Positions 1-7,513 are shown, numbered from the stretch's first letter. The stretch is DNA of 17,807 bases from Comamonadaceae bacterium (GCA_947461325.1 CANHLD010000017.1:1-17807), one strand, 5' to 3'. Notes: generated by a model not told the origin, from the letters alone. A program made the numbers and translations.

Positions 1-3
1 AAA

Positions 4-29
4 GGTCTGCCGGGTTGCCCCGACAGACC
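4..29 (-). terminator. Stem-loop after pqqA (terminator or attenuator)
   Basis: Read on the minus strand, 11-base arms (GGTCTGTCGGG and CCCGGCAGACC, one G-U pair) close on a GCAA loop of the GNRA type. It begins 10 bases after the pqqA stop codon. Only three Ts are visible before the window ends, so full termination cannot be judged. In known pqq operons the pqqA message is far more abundant than the downstream genes, and a partial terminator or RNA-stabilising hairpin here would fit. That role is inference. Confidence 0.6.
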
Positions 30-38
30 ACCGTCAAA

Positions 39-113
39 TTAACGGTTAGCGATGTACATGGTGATTTCGAAACCGAAACGCATGTCGCTAGCTGCAGGTG
101 TTTGCCATTTCAT
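39..113 (-). CDS. pqqA: Coenzyme PQQ precursor peptide PqqA
   Basis: A 24-codon ORF, the typical PqqA length, starting MKWQTP and ending in MYIANR. It contains the diagnostic Glu16 and Tyr20 in the spacing E-x3-x-Y equivalent (FEITMY). In this family these two side chains are cross-linked by the radical-SAM enzyme PqqE, with chaperone PqqD, and become the backbone of pyrroloquinoline quinone, the redox cofactor of periplasmic alcohol and sugar dehydrogenases. A good ribosome site (AGGAG, 121-125) lies 7 bases before the ATG. The gene runs out of the window to the left, where pqqB and further pqq genes would be expected but cannot be seen. The overlapping plus-strand reading frame at 52-261 is only its shadow. 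Confidence 0.95.
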   Translation of the reverse strand: MKWQTPAASDMRFGFEITMYIANR

Positions 114-325
114 GGTGTATCTCCTAAAGGACGCCGCTGATCACGGCCAATCGTGTACAGAGACATTCCGAACACAGGTATGTAATATGCCGCATGAGCC
201 CCTCCGCGCCTATCGTCAGGACATGGAATCTGCCCTCAAGATAATCTGTAGTTCAAACTAGGGTTTGTACGCATGATGCCCAGTAAGCGCAGCCCGGCGG
301 GTTAAACAGACTAGGATCGGGTTCT
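114..325. promoter_or_regulatory. Divergent pqqA / pip intergenic region
   Basis: About 210 bases separate the divergent pqqA and aminopeptidase genes, so promoters for both must lie here. I see the pqqA ribosome site at 121-125 and a short inverted repeat CAAAC-TAGG-GTTTG at 254-267 that could be an operator half. I did not find a convincing -35/-10 pair for either gene, so no promoter is assigned. Confidence 0.35.
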
Positions 326-1303
326 ATGTCGACCTCGCTCACCTCTGATTTATTCCCGCCGATTGAGCCTTACAGGAACGGGTTTTTACCTACCGAATCC
401 GGTCATGCTGTGTATTTTGAGGAATGCGGTTCACCTGAAGGCTTGCCGGTGGTGTTTTTGCATGGCGGCCCGGGCAGCGGTTGCGGCCCCAAACACCGTC
501 AATTGTTCAATCCCGGCACCACACGGGTGGTGCTGTTCGACCAGCGCGGTTGCGGTCGAAGCACAGCGGTTGATCCACTGCAAGACAACACCACAGCGCA
601 TTTGCTGCAAGACATGGAACGACTGCGCCAGCATTTAGGCATTGATCGTTGGCTGGTGGTCGGCGGCTCCTGGGGCGGCGGTTTGGGTTTGGCTTATGCA
701 AGCGCGCATTCCGCTGTTTGTCTGGGCGCCATCATTCGCGGCGTGTTTTTATCCCGCGATTCAGATTTGCATTGGTTTTTCCATGACGCCCGTCAATGCA
801 TGCCGGACGCTTGGGCAAGTTTGGCTGCAAGTTGCCATTCGGCAAACCCGGAAAAACTGCTTGAGTATGTATGTCAACGTTTTTTGAAAGACACTGAAGA
901 AGAAGTCTTGTCCCTGGCTCTGGCTTGGCAGGCTTGGGAAAATGCATTGACACAACGCAGTGTGTCGCCTGTTGCCGCCGTCTCAGCTGGCACCAAGGAG
1001 GCAAAGTCACTGGTTGCCAAATACCGTTTGCAAAGCCATTACCTGATCAACCAGTGTTTTTTTCAGCGCGATGGTTTGCTCACACATTTATCTGGCATGG
1101 GTGACCTGCCGGTCACCTTGGTGCATGGAAGACTCGACTGGATTTGCCGCCCCGAATCTGCTTGGGAAGTGCACCAAGCCTTGCCGCAGAGCCAACTGAC
1201 CTTGGTGGATCACGCGGGTCACAATCCATTTGAACAACCCATGACCGGCGTGTTGGTGAAAGCCATCGAAGACATGGTGCAACAACTTTCTAATCAAGGC
1301 TGA
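326..1303 (+). CDS. pip: Prolyl aminopeptidase (proline iminopeptidase), alpha/beta hydrolase
   Basis: Peptidase family S33 enzyme that removes N-terminal proline from peptides; cytoplasmic, with no signal peptide. The 325-residue length is normal for the family. HGGPG at residues 46-50 is the oxyanion-hole motif and FDQRGCGRS follows at 71-79. GGSWGG at 113-118 gives the nucleophile Ser115. Asp271 (HGRLD) and His299 (DHAGH) complete the triad. The start has AGGA about 10 bases upstream. It is the first gene of a three-gene unit: only 6 bases separate it from the histidine kinase. Its position opposite pqqA is suggestive, since PQQ maturation needs proteolysis of the PqqA precursor, but Pip is a general peptidase and a PQQ role is speculation. 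Confidence 0.93.
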   Translation: MSTSLTSDLFPPIEPYRNGFLPTESGHAVYFEECGSPEGLPVVFLHGGPGSGCGPKHRQLFNPGTTRVVLFDQRGCGRSTAVDPLQDNTTAHLLQDMERLRQHLGIDRWLVVGGSWGGGLGLAYASAHSAVCLGAIIRGVFLSRDSDLHWFFHDARQCMPDAWASLAASCHSANPEKLLEYVCQRFLKDTEEEVLSLALAWQAWENALTQRSVSPVAAVSAGTKEAKSLVAKYRLQSHYLINQCFFQRDGLLTHLSGMGDLPVTLVHGRLDWICRPESAWEVHQALPQSQLTLVDHAGHNPFEQPMTGVLVKAIEDMVQQLSNQG

Positions 1304-1309
1304 CACGGC

Positions 1310-2668
1310 ATGTCCTTGCGTCTTCAAATCAATTTGATCATCGGTGTGTTGCTGCTGTGTTTTGCATCTCTGTTGATAGGCATGCAATTGCAGGACACCA
1401 GACGCAGTGTGGACGATGAAATGGAAGGCGCCAACATGGTGGCAACGCAATTGTTGTCACGATTGCAAGCGGCCAACAGCCAAGCCAACCTGGATGACAT
1501 GAAGCAATTTCTGCTTCAACTCGGACGCGTGCGAGCCAACGAAATTGAATTGCTGGATGCGCAAAACAATGTCATCTACCACTCACCGCCGCCGGTCTAC
1601 AAAGCCGGACGTGATGCGCCTGGTTGGTACAGCCAAATCGTCTCACCATCGGTCAGATCTCGCCAGATTCAACTGGCTCAAGGCCGCTTGATAGTGCGGG
1701 CTGACCCCTCGCGAGCCGTGCTCGACGGCTGGGATGATTTTGTGCCCATGCTGATCACTCTTTTTTCGGGGGTGATCGCGGTGATTTTGATGGTGTACGC
1801 CTTGGTCGGTCGTGCATTGCAACCGATTCAACAAGTCGTTCATGCGCTAGAGAAGGTCGGCAGCGGCGACTACGACACCCGCTTGCCCGAGATGCACGGC
1901 CGTGAAGCTCAAATGATGGGACAGGCATTCAACGCCATGACCCAGTCATTGCAAGAAGGCATAGAGGCCAGAGAAAAAGCGCGGGAAGCCACACATGCAT
2001 TGGCGCAAAACCGCGAACTCACGCAAGTGATTCAAGCGCGGATTGAAGAGGTGCGCGGACAGATCGCCCGCGAATTACATGATGAATTGGGACAACAAGT
2101 CACCGCCATCAAAAGTGTGGGTATGGCCATCGCGCACCGCGCCAAAGGTGTGGACAGCCAGATCGAATCTTCTGCGCAAATGGTGATGGATTGTGCGGAC
2201 GCGATTTACGACGAAGTGCATCAACTCGTGACCCAGCTGCGTCCTTTGGCACTGGACCGTTTCGGCTTGCAGGATGCGTTGCAGGATTTGCTGGAAGAAG
2301 CCCGCAGCCGACACCCGGACATCCAACTCACGCTGAACATCAATACGGCTCTAGACACACTGGAAGACAATCTGGCCACTGCGGTTTACCGCATCATGCA
2401 AGAGTCACTGACCAACGCATTGCGGCATGCACAAGCTACACGAATTGATATGACTTTGAACGCTGCTGATGGTCAATTGCACCTGGAAGTCAAAGACAAC
2501 GGCCAGGGCCCGGCCACAGATTGGCAGCAATCTGGCCACTTTGGGGTTGTGGGTATGGGAGAACGTGCGCAAGGTCTAGGCGGTCATTTGGTGTTTGAAC
2601 CTTTAACGCCCCATGGCGCTCGTGTGTACGCGGTTTTGCCACTCAGCCACAATCACACCCATGGCTAA
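1310..2668 (+). CDS. Sensor histidine kinase, MoxY/NarX-like (LapD_MoxY_N-type sensor, HAMP, HisKA_3)
   Basis: Inner-membrane kinase of 452 residues. A first membrane helix spans about residues 7-27. A periplasmic stretch of about 115 residues resembles the LapD/MoxY N-terminal domain, and a second helix lies near 146-166. A HAMP linker (about 168-220) and coiled coil follow. The HisKA_3 H-box ARELHDELGQQ has phospho-acceptor His257. The ATPase domain shows the N-box around Asn369, DNGQG at 396-400 and GVVGMGERA at 412-420. The last 8 bases overlap the response regulator start, so the two are coupled. MoxYX-type pairs control PQQ-dependent methanol/alcohol oxidation in Paracoccus; with pqqA 1.2 kb away, a similar job is a reasonable inference. 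The signal is unknown. Confidence 0.9.
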   Translation: MSLRLQINLIIGVLLLCFASLLIGMQLQDTRRSVDDEMEGANMVATQLLSRLQAANSQANLDDMKQFLLQLGRVRANEIELLDAQNNVIYHSPPPVYKAGRDAPGWYSQIVSPSVRSRQIQLAQGRLIVRADPSRAVLDGWDDFVPMLITLFSGVIAVILMVYALVGRALQPIQQVVHALEKVGSGDYDTRLPEMHGREAQMMGQAFNAMTQSLQEGIEAREKAREATHALAQNRELTQVIQARIEEVRGQIARELHDELGQQVTAIKSVGMAIAHRAKGVDSQIESSAQMVMDCADAIYDEVHQLVTQLRPLALDRFGLQDALQDLLEEARSRHPDIQLTLNINTALDTLEDNLATAVYRIMQESLTNALRHAQATRIDMTLNAADGQLHLEVKDNGQGPATDWQQSGHFGVVGMGERAQGLGGHLVFEPLTPHGARVYAVLPLSHNHTHG

Positions 2669-3308
2669 ATTGAAATTGATGTTGGTTGATGACCATGCGG
2701 TCGTGCGCAGCGGCTTCAAAGTCTTGCTACAAACTTGGGACGATGTGGAAGTTATTGCTGAGGCCGCCAGTGGCGAAGAAGCATTGCAAATGTATGAACT
2801 CCATCGCCCGGATGTGGTGATCATGGACATCGCCATGGCGGGCATGGGTGGCATTGAAGCCATCAAACGCATGATCGCCAAAGACCCCGGAGCGCGCATT
2901 TTGTCTTTGTCGGCGCACGAGGACACCAGCTATTCCAAACGCGCCTTGCAAGCCGGTGCGCTGGGTTATTTATCCAAACGCACCGCGCCTGAAGTGTTGA
3001 TTGACGCCATTCGTTTGGTGGCACAGAAAAAACGCTTCATTGACCCGGTGATTGCGCAGCGCATGGCCATGCAGGATTTGGACGGCGATGAAAGTCCAAT
3101 CGAAAAATTGTCGCCGCGAGAATTTGAAGTGTTCATGCAATTGGCACGCGGCCAGTCCGTGGCGCAAATATCCGACACGCTGAAATTGTCTGCGTCCACC
3201 GTCGGTACTCATTTGTACAAAGTGAAACAAAAACTGCAACTCACCAACCAGTCTGAGATCACCTTGCTGGCCATGCGCCACGGGCTGCTTGATTCGGATG
3301 TGTCTTAA
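2661..3308 (+). CDS. Response regulator, NarL/MoxX family (REC + LuxR-type HTH)
   Basis: Cytoplasmic DNA-binding partner of the preceding kinase, 215 residues. The receiver domain has Asp10/Asp11, phospho-acceptor Asp56 (VIMDIAM), Ser84 and Lys106. A LuxR-type HTH occupies about residues 148-205 (LSPREFEVF, then STVGTHLYKVKQKL). I start it at the ATG at 2661, giving MAKLKLMLVDDH. The longer reading from 2613 would only add residues antisense to nothing and overlapping the kinase tail. The 8-base overlap with the kinase indicates translational coupling. Likely targets are PQQ-related or alcohol-oxidation genes, by analogy with MoxX and by the adjacent pqqA; this is inference. No clear terminator follows. 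Confidence 0.92.
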   Translation: MAKLKLMLVDDHAVVRSGFKVLLQTWDDVEVIAEAASGEEALQMYELHRPDVVIMDIAMAGMGGIEAIKRMIAKDPGARILSLSAHEDTSYSKRALQAGALGYLSKRTAPEVLIDAIRLVAQKKRFIDPVIAQRMAMQDLDGDESPIEKLSPREFEVFMQLARGQSVAQISDTLKLSASTVGTHLYKVKQKLQLTNQSEITLLAMRHGLLDSDVS

Positions 3309-3488
3309 TCACATCGTCTATAAAGTTTAATTTTTAGCCAATCAATCATTAAATAGTGATGTTTATTAAATTATTTTTTTAATTTAATCATTACTTTATC
3401 TATTTGCATAGATTATTGGTTTCATTTATTCGTTCTTTTAAAGTTATCATCATTGGTGAATTTATCAATAACACTCAAAGGGAAAACC
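3309..3488 (+). promoter_or_regulatory. AT-rich leader/promoter region of the outer-membrane protein gene
   Basis: This 180-base stretch is much richer in A and T than its surroundings. It contains a perfect AT-only hairpin (TTAAATTA at 3366-3373 paired with TAATTTAA at 3380-3387, six-T loop). A weak sigma-70-like pair is TTGGTT (3416-3421), 17 bases, TAAAGT (3439-3444). The ribosome site AAAGGGA ends just before 3483. The promoter is tentative; high AT content before a porin-like gene fits strong or nucleoid-protein-controlled expression. Confidence 0.35.
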
Positions 3489-4055
3489 ATGAGAAATATT
3501 TTAGTAATGTCAGTCATCGCAGCATTGTCTGGTGTCGCTTTTGCCAACGAACCAGGCAAATCTGAGACCGGAATTGACTACAACAAAATTGACATTAACT
3601 ACCAAAGCTTCGAAGTGAGCGGAGTCACCTTTACCGGGTACCAAACTAATGGTGCTTTTTTGATTACTGACAATATTTATGCTTTGGGGTCTTATGCTAG
3701 TTTGACGCATTCAGGTTCCACTTCTATAGAAAGCTCCAATTTAGGCTTGGGATACCGCATGGGTATTGCAGCTAACACAGATGCATTCACCTCTTTGGCA
3801 TACTCGTCCATGACACAGTCATCTACCAATACTGGCTATGCAGTGGCGCTTGGTGTGAGGAGCAAAATTGCCGACCCTGTAGATGTCATCGGCTCATACA
3901 CATACACCTCTTTGGGATCCAACTATTTCAACTCCTTTAATGTTGGTATGAATTACAAGTTCACAGACATGTTTTACGCAACAGCTGGCTACACTTCATC
4001 CAGTGGCACAGCCAGTATCACGCAATACAACTTAGGTGTTGGTATTAAATTCTGA
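3489..4055 (+). CDS. Small outer-membrane beta-barrel protein with signal peptide
   Basis: 188 residues from the ATG at 3489, chosen because AAAGGGA sits correctly upstream and the product then begins with a classical signal peptide (MRNILVMSVIAALSGVAFA, cut before NEPGK). The mature part is made of alternating polar/hydrophobic strands rich in Gly, Ser, Thr and Tyr, about eight in number. It ends in YNLGVGIKF, and a C-terminal Phe is the signal recognised by the BAM complex. No cysteines. It fits an eight-stranded barrel of the OmpA-barrel/Ail/OmpW size class, but I cannot name the family. The gene stands alone between an AT-rich promoter region and a strong terminator. The longer frame from 3453 would bury the signal peptide and is less likely. 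Confidence 0.8.
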   Translation: MRNILVMSVIAALSGVAFANEPGKSETGIDYNKIDINYQSFEVSGVTFTGYQTNGAFLITDNIYALGSYASLTHSGSTSIESSNLGLGYRMGIAANTDAFTSLAYSSMTQSSTNTGYAVALGVRSKIADPVDVIGSYTYTSLGSNYFNSFNVGMNYKFTDMFYATAGYTSSSGTASITQYNLGVGIKF

Positions 4056-4076
4056 AATTCACACTTGATCTGATTT

Positions 4077-4102
4077 AAAAAGCGCCCATAGGGCGCTTTT
4101 TT
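4077..4102. terminator. Strong intrinsic terminator, usable in both directions
   Basis: AAAAAGCGCCC, a three-base loop ATA, then GGGCGCTTTTTT. The seven-pair GC-rich stem is extended by A-T pairs and ends in a run of six Ts on the plus strand and a run of Ts on the minus strand. It ends the outer-membrane protein gene and can also serve the convergent aldolase-family gene ending at 4130. Confidence 0.93.
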
Positions 4103-4129
4103 CTTGACGAGAAAGTAAACCTCGGAAGT

Positions 4130-4957
4130 TCAGTCAAACAAGTCCGGCTGGTCTTGAGAAATACGCGCCAGCAAAGGCTGAAACTGGAACCATCCTGCAT
4201 AAGACGAACCCACAATCGGGAAAGCCTGCTCGGCGGCGGTTTGGGTGACCATCTTCAAAGGCTTGCCATGCGAAGCAGCCTCAGCCATCAATTGCACCTG
4301 ACAGCATCGCTCCATGGCGATGTACCACCAGGCGGCGGCTTCCACCGAATCGCCGACGGTCAATAAACCGTGGTTTTGCAAAATGACACCTTTGTTTTTG
4401 CCCAAGGCTTTGGCAATCCGATCACCCTCATCCACTTCCAGCACCACGCCTTCGAAATCGTTGTGAACCACGTGGTCTTTGTAAAAAGCACAGGCGTCCA
4501 AGGAAATGATGTCCAGAGGTTTGCCTAATGTGGCCCAAGCGCGGCCATGCGGTGCATGTGTGTGTGCGGCAGCCACCACATCCGGGCGCGCCTGATGAAT
4601 ACGCGAGTGAATGGCAAACGCGGCTTCATTGACAGGCAGCGAACCATCAACCACATTGCCGTGGTGATCAACCCGAATCAAATTGGACACCTTGATCTGG
4701 CTGAAATGCACACCGAACGGATTCACCCAAAAGGTGTCTTGAAATTCTGGGTCGCGCGCGGTGATGTGACCAGCTACGCCCTCATCAAAACCGAAACGTG
4801 AGAATAAACGAAATGCTGCTGCCAGCATTTGTTTGCGGTGCAATCGCTCCTCTTGCACATTGTTGAATTGACGCGGTTGCGGCAAAGCGGGAGACACGCC
4901 ATCTCCGAGTTTCTGGTGGCGTTCAATCATGATCGCGGCGTCTGCTGGTGCATTCAT
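4130..4957 (-). CDS. Class II aldolase/adducin family protein
   Basis: A 275-residue cytoplasmic, probably metal-dependent enzyme of the fuculose-phosphate aldolase fold. After an N-terminal extension of about 35 residues come AGHITARDP (62-70), a candidate acidic residue Glu111 (PVNEAAFAIH), the HTHAPHG motif with metal ligands His132 and His134, and QNHGLLT with His196. The ribosome site AGGAG (4965-4969) lies 7 bases before the ATG. The family includes aldolases, sugar-phosphate epimerases and decarboxylases (for example 3-hydroxy-2-methylpyridine-4,5-dicarboxylate decarboxylase), so substrate cannot be read from sequence. It stands alone and leftward, 1.3 kb from the catabolic operon at 6311, with a possible but unproven link to it. 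Inverted repeats upstream suggest its own regulator binding sites. Confidence 0.88.
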   Translation of the reverse strand: MNAPADAAIMIERHQKLGDGVSPALPQPRQFNNVQEERLHRKQMLAAAFRLFSRFGFDEGVAGHITARDPEFQDTFWVNPFGVHFSQIKVSNLIRVDHHGNVVDGSLPVNEAAFAIHSRIHQARPDVVAAAHTHAPHGRAWATLGKPLDIISLDACAFYKDHVVHNDFEGVVLEVDEGDRIAKALGKNKGVILQNHGLLTVGDSVEAAAWWYIAMERCCQVQLMAEAASHGKPLKMVTQTAAEQAFPIVGSSYAGWFQFQPLLARISQDQPDLFD

Positions 4958-4992
4958 AGTGGGTCTCCTGTTAGTTCAGTCTTCACATGACT

Positions 4993-5016
4993 GTTGATCC
5001 AGCCCTGCTGATCAAC
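4993..5016. promoter_or_regulatory. Inverted repeat upstream of the aldolase-family gene (possible operator)
   Basis: GTTGATC, ten bases, GATCAAC: perfect 7-base arms with centres 17 bases apart. The near arm is 35 bases ahead of the aldolase-family start codon, a usual position for a repressor or activator site. No regulator gene is adjacent, so the binding protein is unknown. Confidence 0.4.
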
Positions 5017-5075
5017 TCGGATGTGCGTTTATTTACTTTTGAGTATAGAACCTCCGAGCGCTTGAGGCATAAAGT

Positions 5076-5213
5076 ATGTGGGAAACATCATGGCTAATAA
5101 TCTACCAAGGTCATTGTCAAAGGATACCCATTGTTGACAACATGTACAAAGCAGTGTCCACTCACAACAGACGCAAAATGCGCAGAGATACTAACTACTT
5201 AACAATGCAATAA
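5076..5213 (+). CDS. Possible 45-residue small ORF
   Basis: An ORF of 45 codons begins MWETSWLII and has a ribosome-site-like GAGG (5064-5067) 8 bases before its ATG. It ends 11 bases ahead of the start of the secreted hypothetical protein at 5225. The second half is basic (NRRKMRRD). It could be a small leader protein translated ahead of that gene. No recognised family and no other support, so it may be chance. It also covers the inverted repeat at 5114-5140. Confidence 0.22.
   Translation: MWETSWLIIYQGHCQRIPIVDNMYKAVSTHNRRKMRRDTNYLTMQ
5114..5140. promoter_or_regulatory. Inverted repeat TTGTCAA / TTGACAA (possible operator)
   Basis: TTGTCAA (5114-5120), thirteen bases, TTGACAA (5134-5140): perfect 7-base arms, centres 20 bases apart, in the divergent region between the aldolase-family gene and the secreted protein gene. 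Could be a regulator site or part of -35 elements; not decidable from sequence alone. Confidence 0.3.
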
Positions 5214-5224
5214 AGGGCTTACAT

Positions 5225-5674
5225 ATGTTCGTCAACACCACCTCATCGATGCAATATGTGAACGCCTCTTTGGTTTTTTTGTTATTTATCGGCTGTCAAA
5301 CAGCATTTGCGCAAACCACGGATGCTATTGCTTTGCTCAAATCGTCCAAGCAGCTGACTTGTGTGCCTGAAGAAACTGTGTTTTGCTCGAATGTGCATGT
5401 CAATTGCGCCGGAAGAACAAAAATCCCCACAACCAGTTTCAAGATGGAGTTCAAATCCAACGTCTTGGCAATCACTGCACCACCCAGCTTCAAAGAATTC
5501 TTCGACAACTACAAACTGCCTAAATTGCAATGGGATGAAGAAGGCAACTATGTCGTCCTCAACCCATCTGACAACAAAGGCTATATCAAAATTGCCAAAG
5601 ACGGGCGCTACGTCTTCAGGCATTACCCGAATCAACTAGAAGGTGTAATGTCGATTGGCAAGTGTGAACAATAG
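5225..5674 (+). CDS. Hypothetical secreted protein with four cysteines
   Basis: 149 residues. The first 29 form a signal peptide with hydrophobic core VFLLFIGC and a peptidase I-type site after AFA, so the product is probably periplasmic. FIGC could instead be read as a weak lipobox. The mature protein is small and hydrophilic, with Cys46, Cys54, Cys61 and Cys147, compatible with two disulfides. AAAGGG (5212-5217) precedes the ATG at suitable distance; an alternative start is the ATG at 5249. Twenty bases separate it from the next gene, so the two may be co-transcribed. I recognise no family, and no function is offered. Confidence 0.72.
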   Translation: MFVNTTSSMQYVNASLVFLLFIGCQTAFAQTTDAIALLKSSKQLTCVPEETVFCSNVHVNCAGRTKIPTTSFKMEFKSNVLAITAPPSFKEFFDNYKLPKLQWDEEGNYVVLNPSDNKGYIKIAKDGRYVFRHYPNQLEGVMSIGKCEQ

Positions 5675-5694
5675 CCATGCACTATCCCAAATGA

Positions 5695-6186
5695 ATGTCT
5701 GATATGAGACCAGTGCCCCCAGACTTAGAGAATCGGATGATCCAAAAGTTGATCGATATGGTGCTGCATCAATCGAACCTAATAGCTCAGTTGGAAGACA
5801 TTTTCTATGCGGTGGAGGAAGACCTGGCCACCCAGTACACCGAAGACGAGTTGACCGACACAGGAAATATTTATGTGGTTTACCGGGCACTGAACGGTGG
5901 AGAAATGTCGCCTGAGTTGTCAAAGGGCTTGAACGATGCGCAACAAACTTACCTGCGCAGTCTGGCCAAAAGTGGGCATATCGAAATGAGCATAGTGCGC
6001 CGTGATTGTTTAACGAACTCAGTGACTATTCCGCTGGTATTCAACAACACGGTCAACCACACTGGCAAGTTCACCTTCACCTTGAATATTGAAGCTGATT
6101 TAGATGCCTCCGTCGTCACCCATGTCAAAGGCAGTTATGCCAACATCAGTCCCCAAGATTTCTGCAAAGTGGTGGCAGCCATGTAG
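5695..6186 (+). CDS. Hypothetical cytoplasmic protein
   Basis: 163 residues without signal peptide or membrane segment. The first 55 residues are acidic and helical (LENRMIQKLIDMVLHQSNLIAQLEDIF spans a likely amphipathic helix). The second half alternates in a beta-like pattern with FTFTLNIEADLDA near residues 125-137. No catalytic motif is visible. No clear ribosome site precedes the ATG at 5695 (another ATG lies at 5704). It follows the secreted protein by 20 bases and is closed by a terminator at 6204-6234, so the two probably form one transcript. Family not recognised; GC and codon use look like the neighbours, which supports a real gene. Confidence 0.7.
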   Translation: MSDMRPVPPDLENRMIQKLIDMVLHQSNLIAQLEDIFYAVEEDLATQYTEDELTDTGNIYVVYRALNGGEMSPELSKGLNDAQQTYLRSLAKSGHIEMSIVRRDCLTNSVTIPLVFNNTVNHTGKFTFTLNIEADLDASVVTHVKGSYANISPQDFCKVVAAM

Positions 6187-6203
6187 ACCAAGTCAGGGAC
6201 TTC

Positions 6204-6234
6204 AAAAAGCCTTGCAGAAATGCTGGGGCTTTTT
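6204..6234 (+). terminator. Intrinsic terminator after the two hypothetical genes
   Basis: AAAAAGCC pairs with GGCTTTTT. Inside, GCA-GAAA-TGC forms the top of the stem with a GAAA tetraloop. A T run ends the element. It begins 17 bases after the stop codon at 6186 and isolates the hypothetical pair from the catabolic operon. Confidence 0.82.
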
Positions 6235-6259
6235 CCATTACTGCCAATGATTCACCCCA

Positions 6260-6289
6260 TTGACTTCTTTGAATTCTGAAAAATAATAT
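6260..6289 (+). promoter_or_regulatory. Sigma-70 promoter of the catabolic operon
   Basis: TTGACT (6260-6265), an 18-base spacer, then TAATAT (6284-6289): five of six matches to each consensus hexamer. Transcription would start near 6296, leaving only about 15 bases before the ATG at 6311. No ribosome site is seen in that short leader, so the first gene may be translated from a nearly leaderless message. No operator-like repeat was seen beside it. Confidence 0.7.
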
Positions 6290-6310
6290 TTTTATCAAAC
6301 ATTAATTCGT

Positions 6311-7513
6311 ATGCATTCCAATCAAACCCATGTGCTGATCGCGGGGGCTGGACCTGTCGGCTTGGTCAGTGCATTGCTGCTGGCCAACCAAGGCGTGAAG
6401 GTCACCGTGCTTGAATCTGCGACCGCCCTCAACCAAGACTTGCGCGCATCCACCTTTCACCCTCCTACCCTCGACATGTTGGCCCCACTTGGATTGACTG
6501 ACGAGTTGATCGCGCAAGGCTTGGTGGCCAGGTACACCCAGCAACGAGACAGGCAAGAAGGCGTGATTGCGGAGTTCGACATGAGCCTGATTTCGCCTGA
6601 TACCGATCACCCCTTCAGGCTGCAATGCGAACAGTGGAAATTGACCCAGATGATTCAATCCAAATTGAATCAAATGCCTCATGTGCAGTTGCTGTTTGAT
6701 GCCAAAGTCACACAAGTCAGTCAAACAGCCGATCACGTTGCGGTGGCTTTCACTCAGGCAGATGAAGCCCGCAACCTGCAAGCGGATTACCTGATTGGCG
6801 CAGATGGCGCTTGGAGCGCGGTGAGGCGCAGTTTGAACATCGATTTCGAGGGGTTCACCTACCCTGAACGGTTTTTAGTGGTGTCTACTGAATTTGAATT
6901 TGCCGATCATTTGCCTCGCCTGTCTTATGTCAATTACTGCTCGGATCCGCACGAATGGTGTGTCTTGTTGCGCGTACCTGCCTTGTGGCGCGTTTTGTTT
7001 CCTACCAAGGCTGAAGAATCGGATGAAGCTGTTCTGAGCGATGAAGCTGTTCAAGCCAGATTACAAAATCTCTTGCCACAACCACAGGCCTATTCAACCC
7101 ATCACCGAACCCTGTACAAAGTTCACCAACGCGTGGCACAACGCTTTCGGCATGGGCGGGTATTGTTGGCAGGTGATGCGGCGCACATCAACAATCCCTT
7201 GGGCGGCATGGGCATGAATGGTGGCATCCATGACGCCATGAATCTCACCGAAAAGTTACTGGCGATTTTGCGAGAAGGTGCACCGGACGCGCTACTCGAC
7301 AGGTACGAAAGACAGCGCCGCACCATCGCCATTGACTACATCAATGCCAGCACGGCACGCAACAAGCGTGACATTGAAGAACGCGATCCGATCAAAAGAA
7401 AAGAAAACCAACAAGCACTGCGCGAACTCAGCATGGACCCAGTTCGCGCACATGCTTATATCCGTCAGTCGTCCATGCTCGATGCGCTCGAGCGCGCAAA
7501 GGCCATCACATGA
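6311..7513 (+). CDS. FAD-dependent aromatic-type monooxygenase (PHBH/UbiH class A family)
   Basis: 400-residue flavoprotein hydroxylase, normally NAD(P)H- and O2-dependent. The N-terminal Rossmann motif is GAGPVG (12-17) with ribose-binding Glu35. LIGADGAWSAVR holds the DG motif at 165-166. RVLLAGDAAHINNP holds the GD motif (Gly288-Asp289) followed by the glycine-rich GGMGMNGG (298-305). Length excludes the longer MhpA-type enzymes with a C-terminal thioredoxin-like domain. The stop overlaps the next start (ATGA at 7510), so translation is coupled. As the first gene of the operon it probably attacks the substrate ring, by hydroxylation or oxygenative cleavage. The substrate is unknown. NicC, MHPC oxygenase and phenol-type hydroxylases all share this fold. 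Confidence 0.9.
   Translation: MHSNQTHVLIAGAGPVGLVSALLLANQGVKVTVLESATALNQDLRASTFHPPTLDMLAPLGLTDELIAQGLVARYTQQRDRQEGVIAEFDMSLISPDTDHPFRLQCEQWKLTQMIQSKLNQMPHVQLLFDAKVTQVSQTADHVAVAFTQADEARNLQADYLIGADGAWSAVRRSLNIDFEGFTYPERFLVVSTEFEFADHLPRLSYVNYCSDPHEWCVLLRVPALWRVLFPTKAEESDEAVLSDEAVQARLQNLLPQPQAYSTHHRTLYKVHQRVAQRFRHGRVLLAGDAAHINNPLGGMGMNGGIHDAMNLTEKLLAILREGAPDALLDRYERQRRTIAIDYINASTARNKRDIEERDPIKRKENQQALRELSMDPVRAHAYIRQSSMLDALERAKAIT

Noticed and set aside
52..261. 69-residue plus-strand ORF at the left end
   Set aside because: It lies antisense to pqqA, whose match to the family is clear, and has no ribosome site or protein-like features.
2613..2660. Longer N-terminus of the NarL-type response regulator
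   Set aside because: The receiver domain begins directly at the ATG at 2661; the extra 16 residues are the kinase tail read in another frame.
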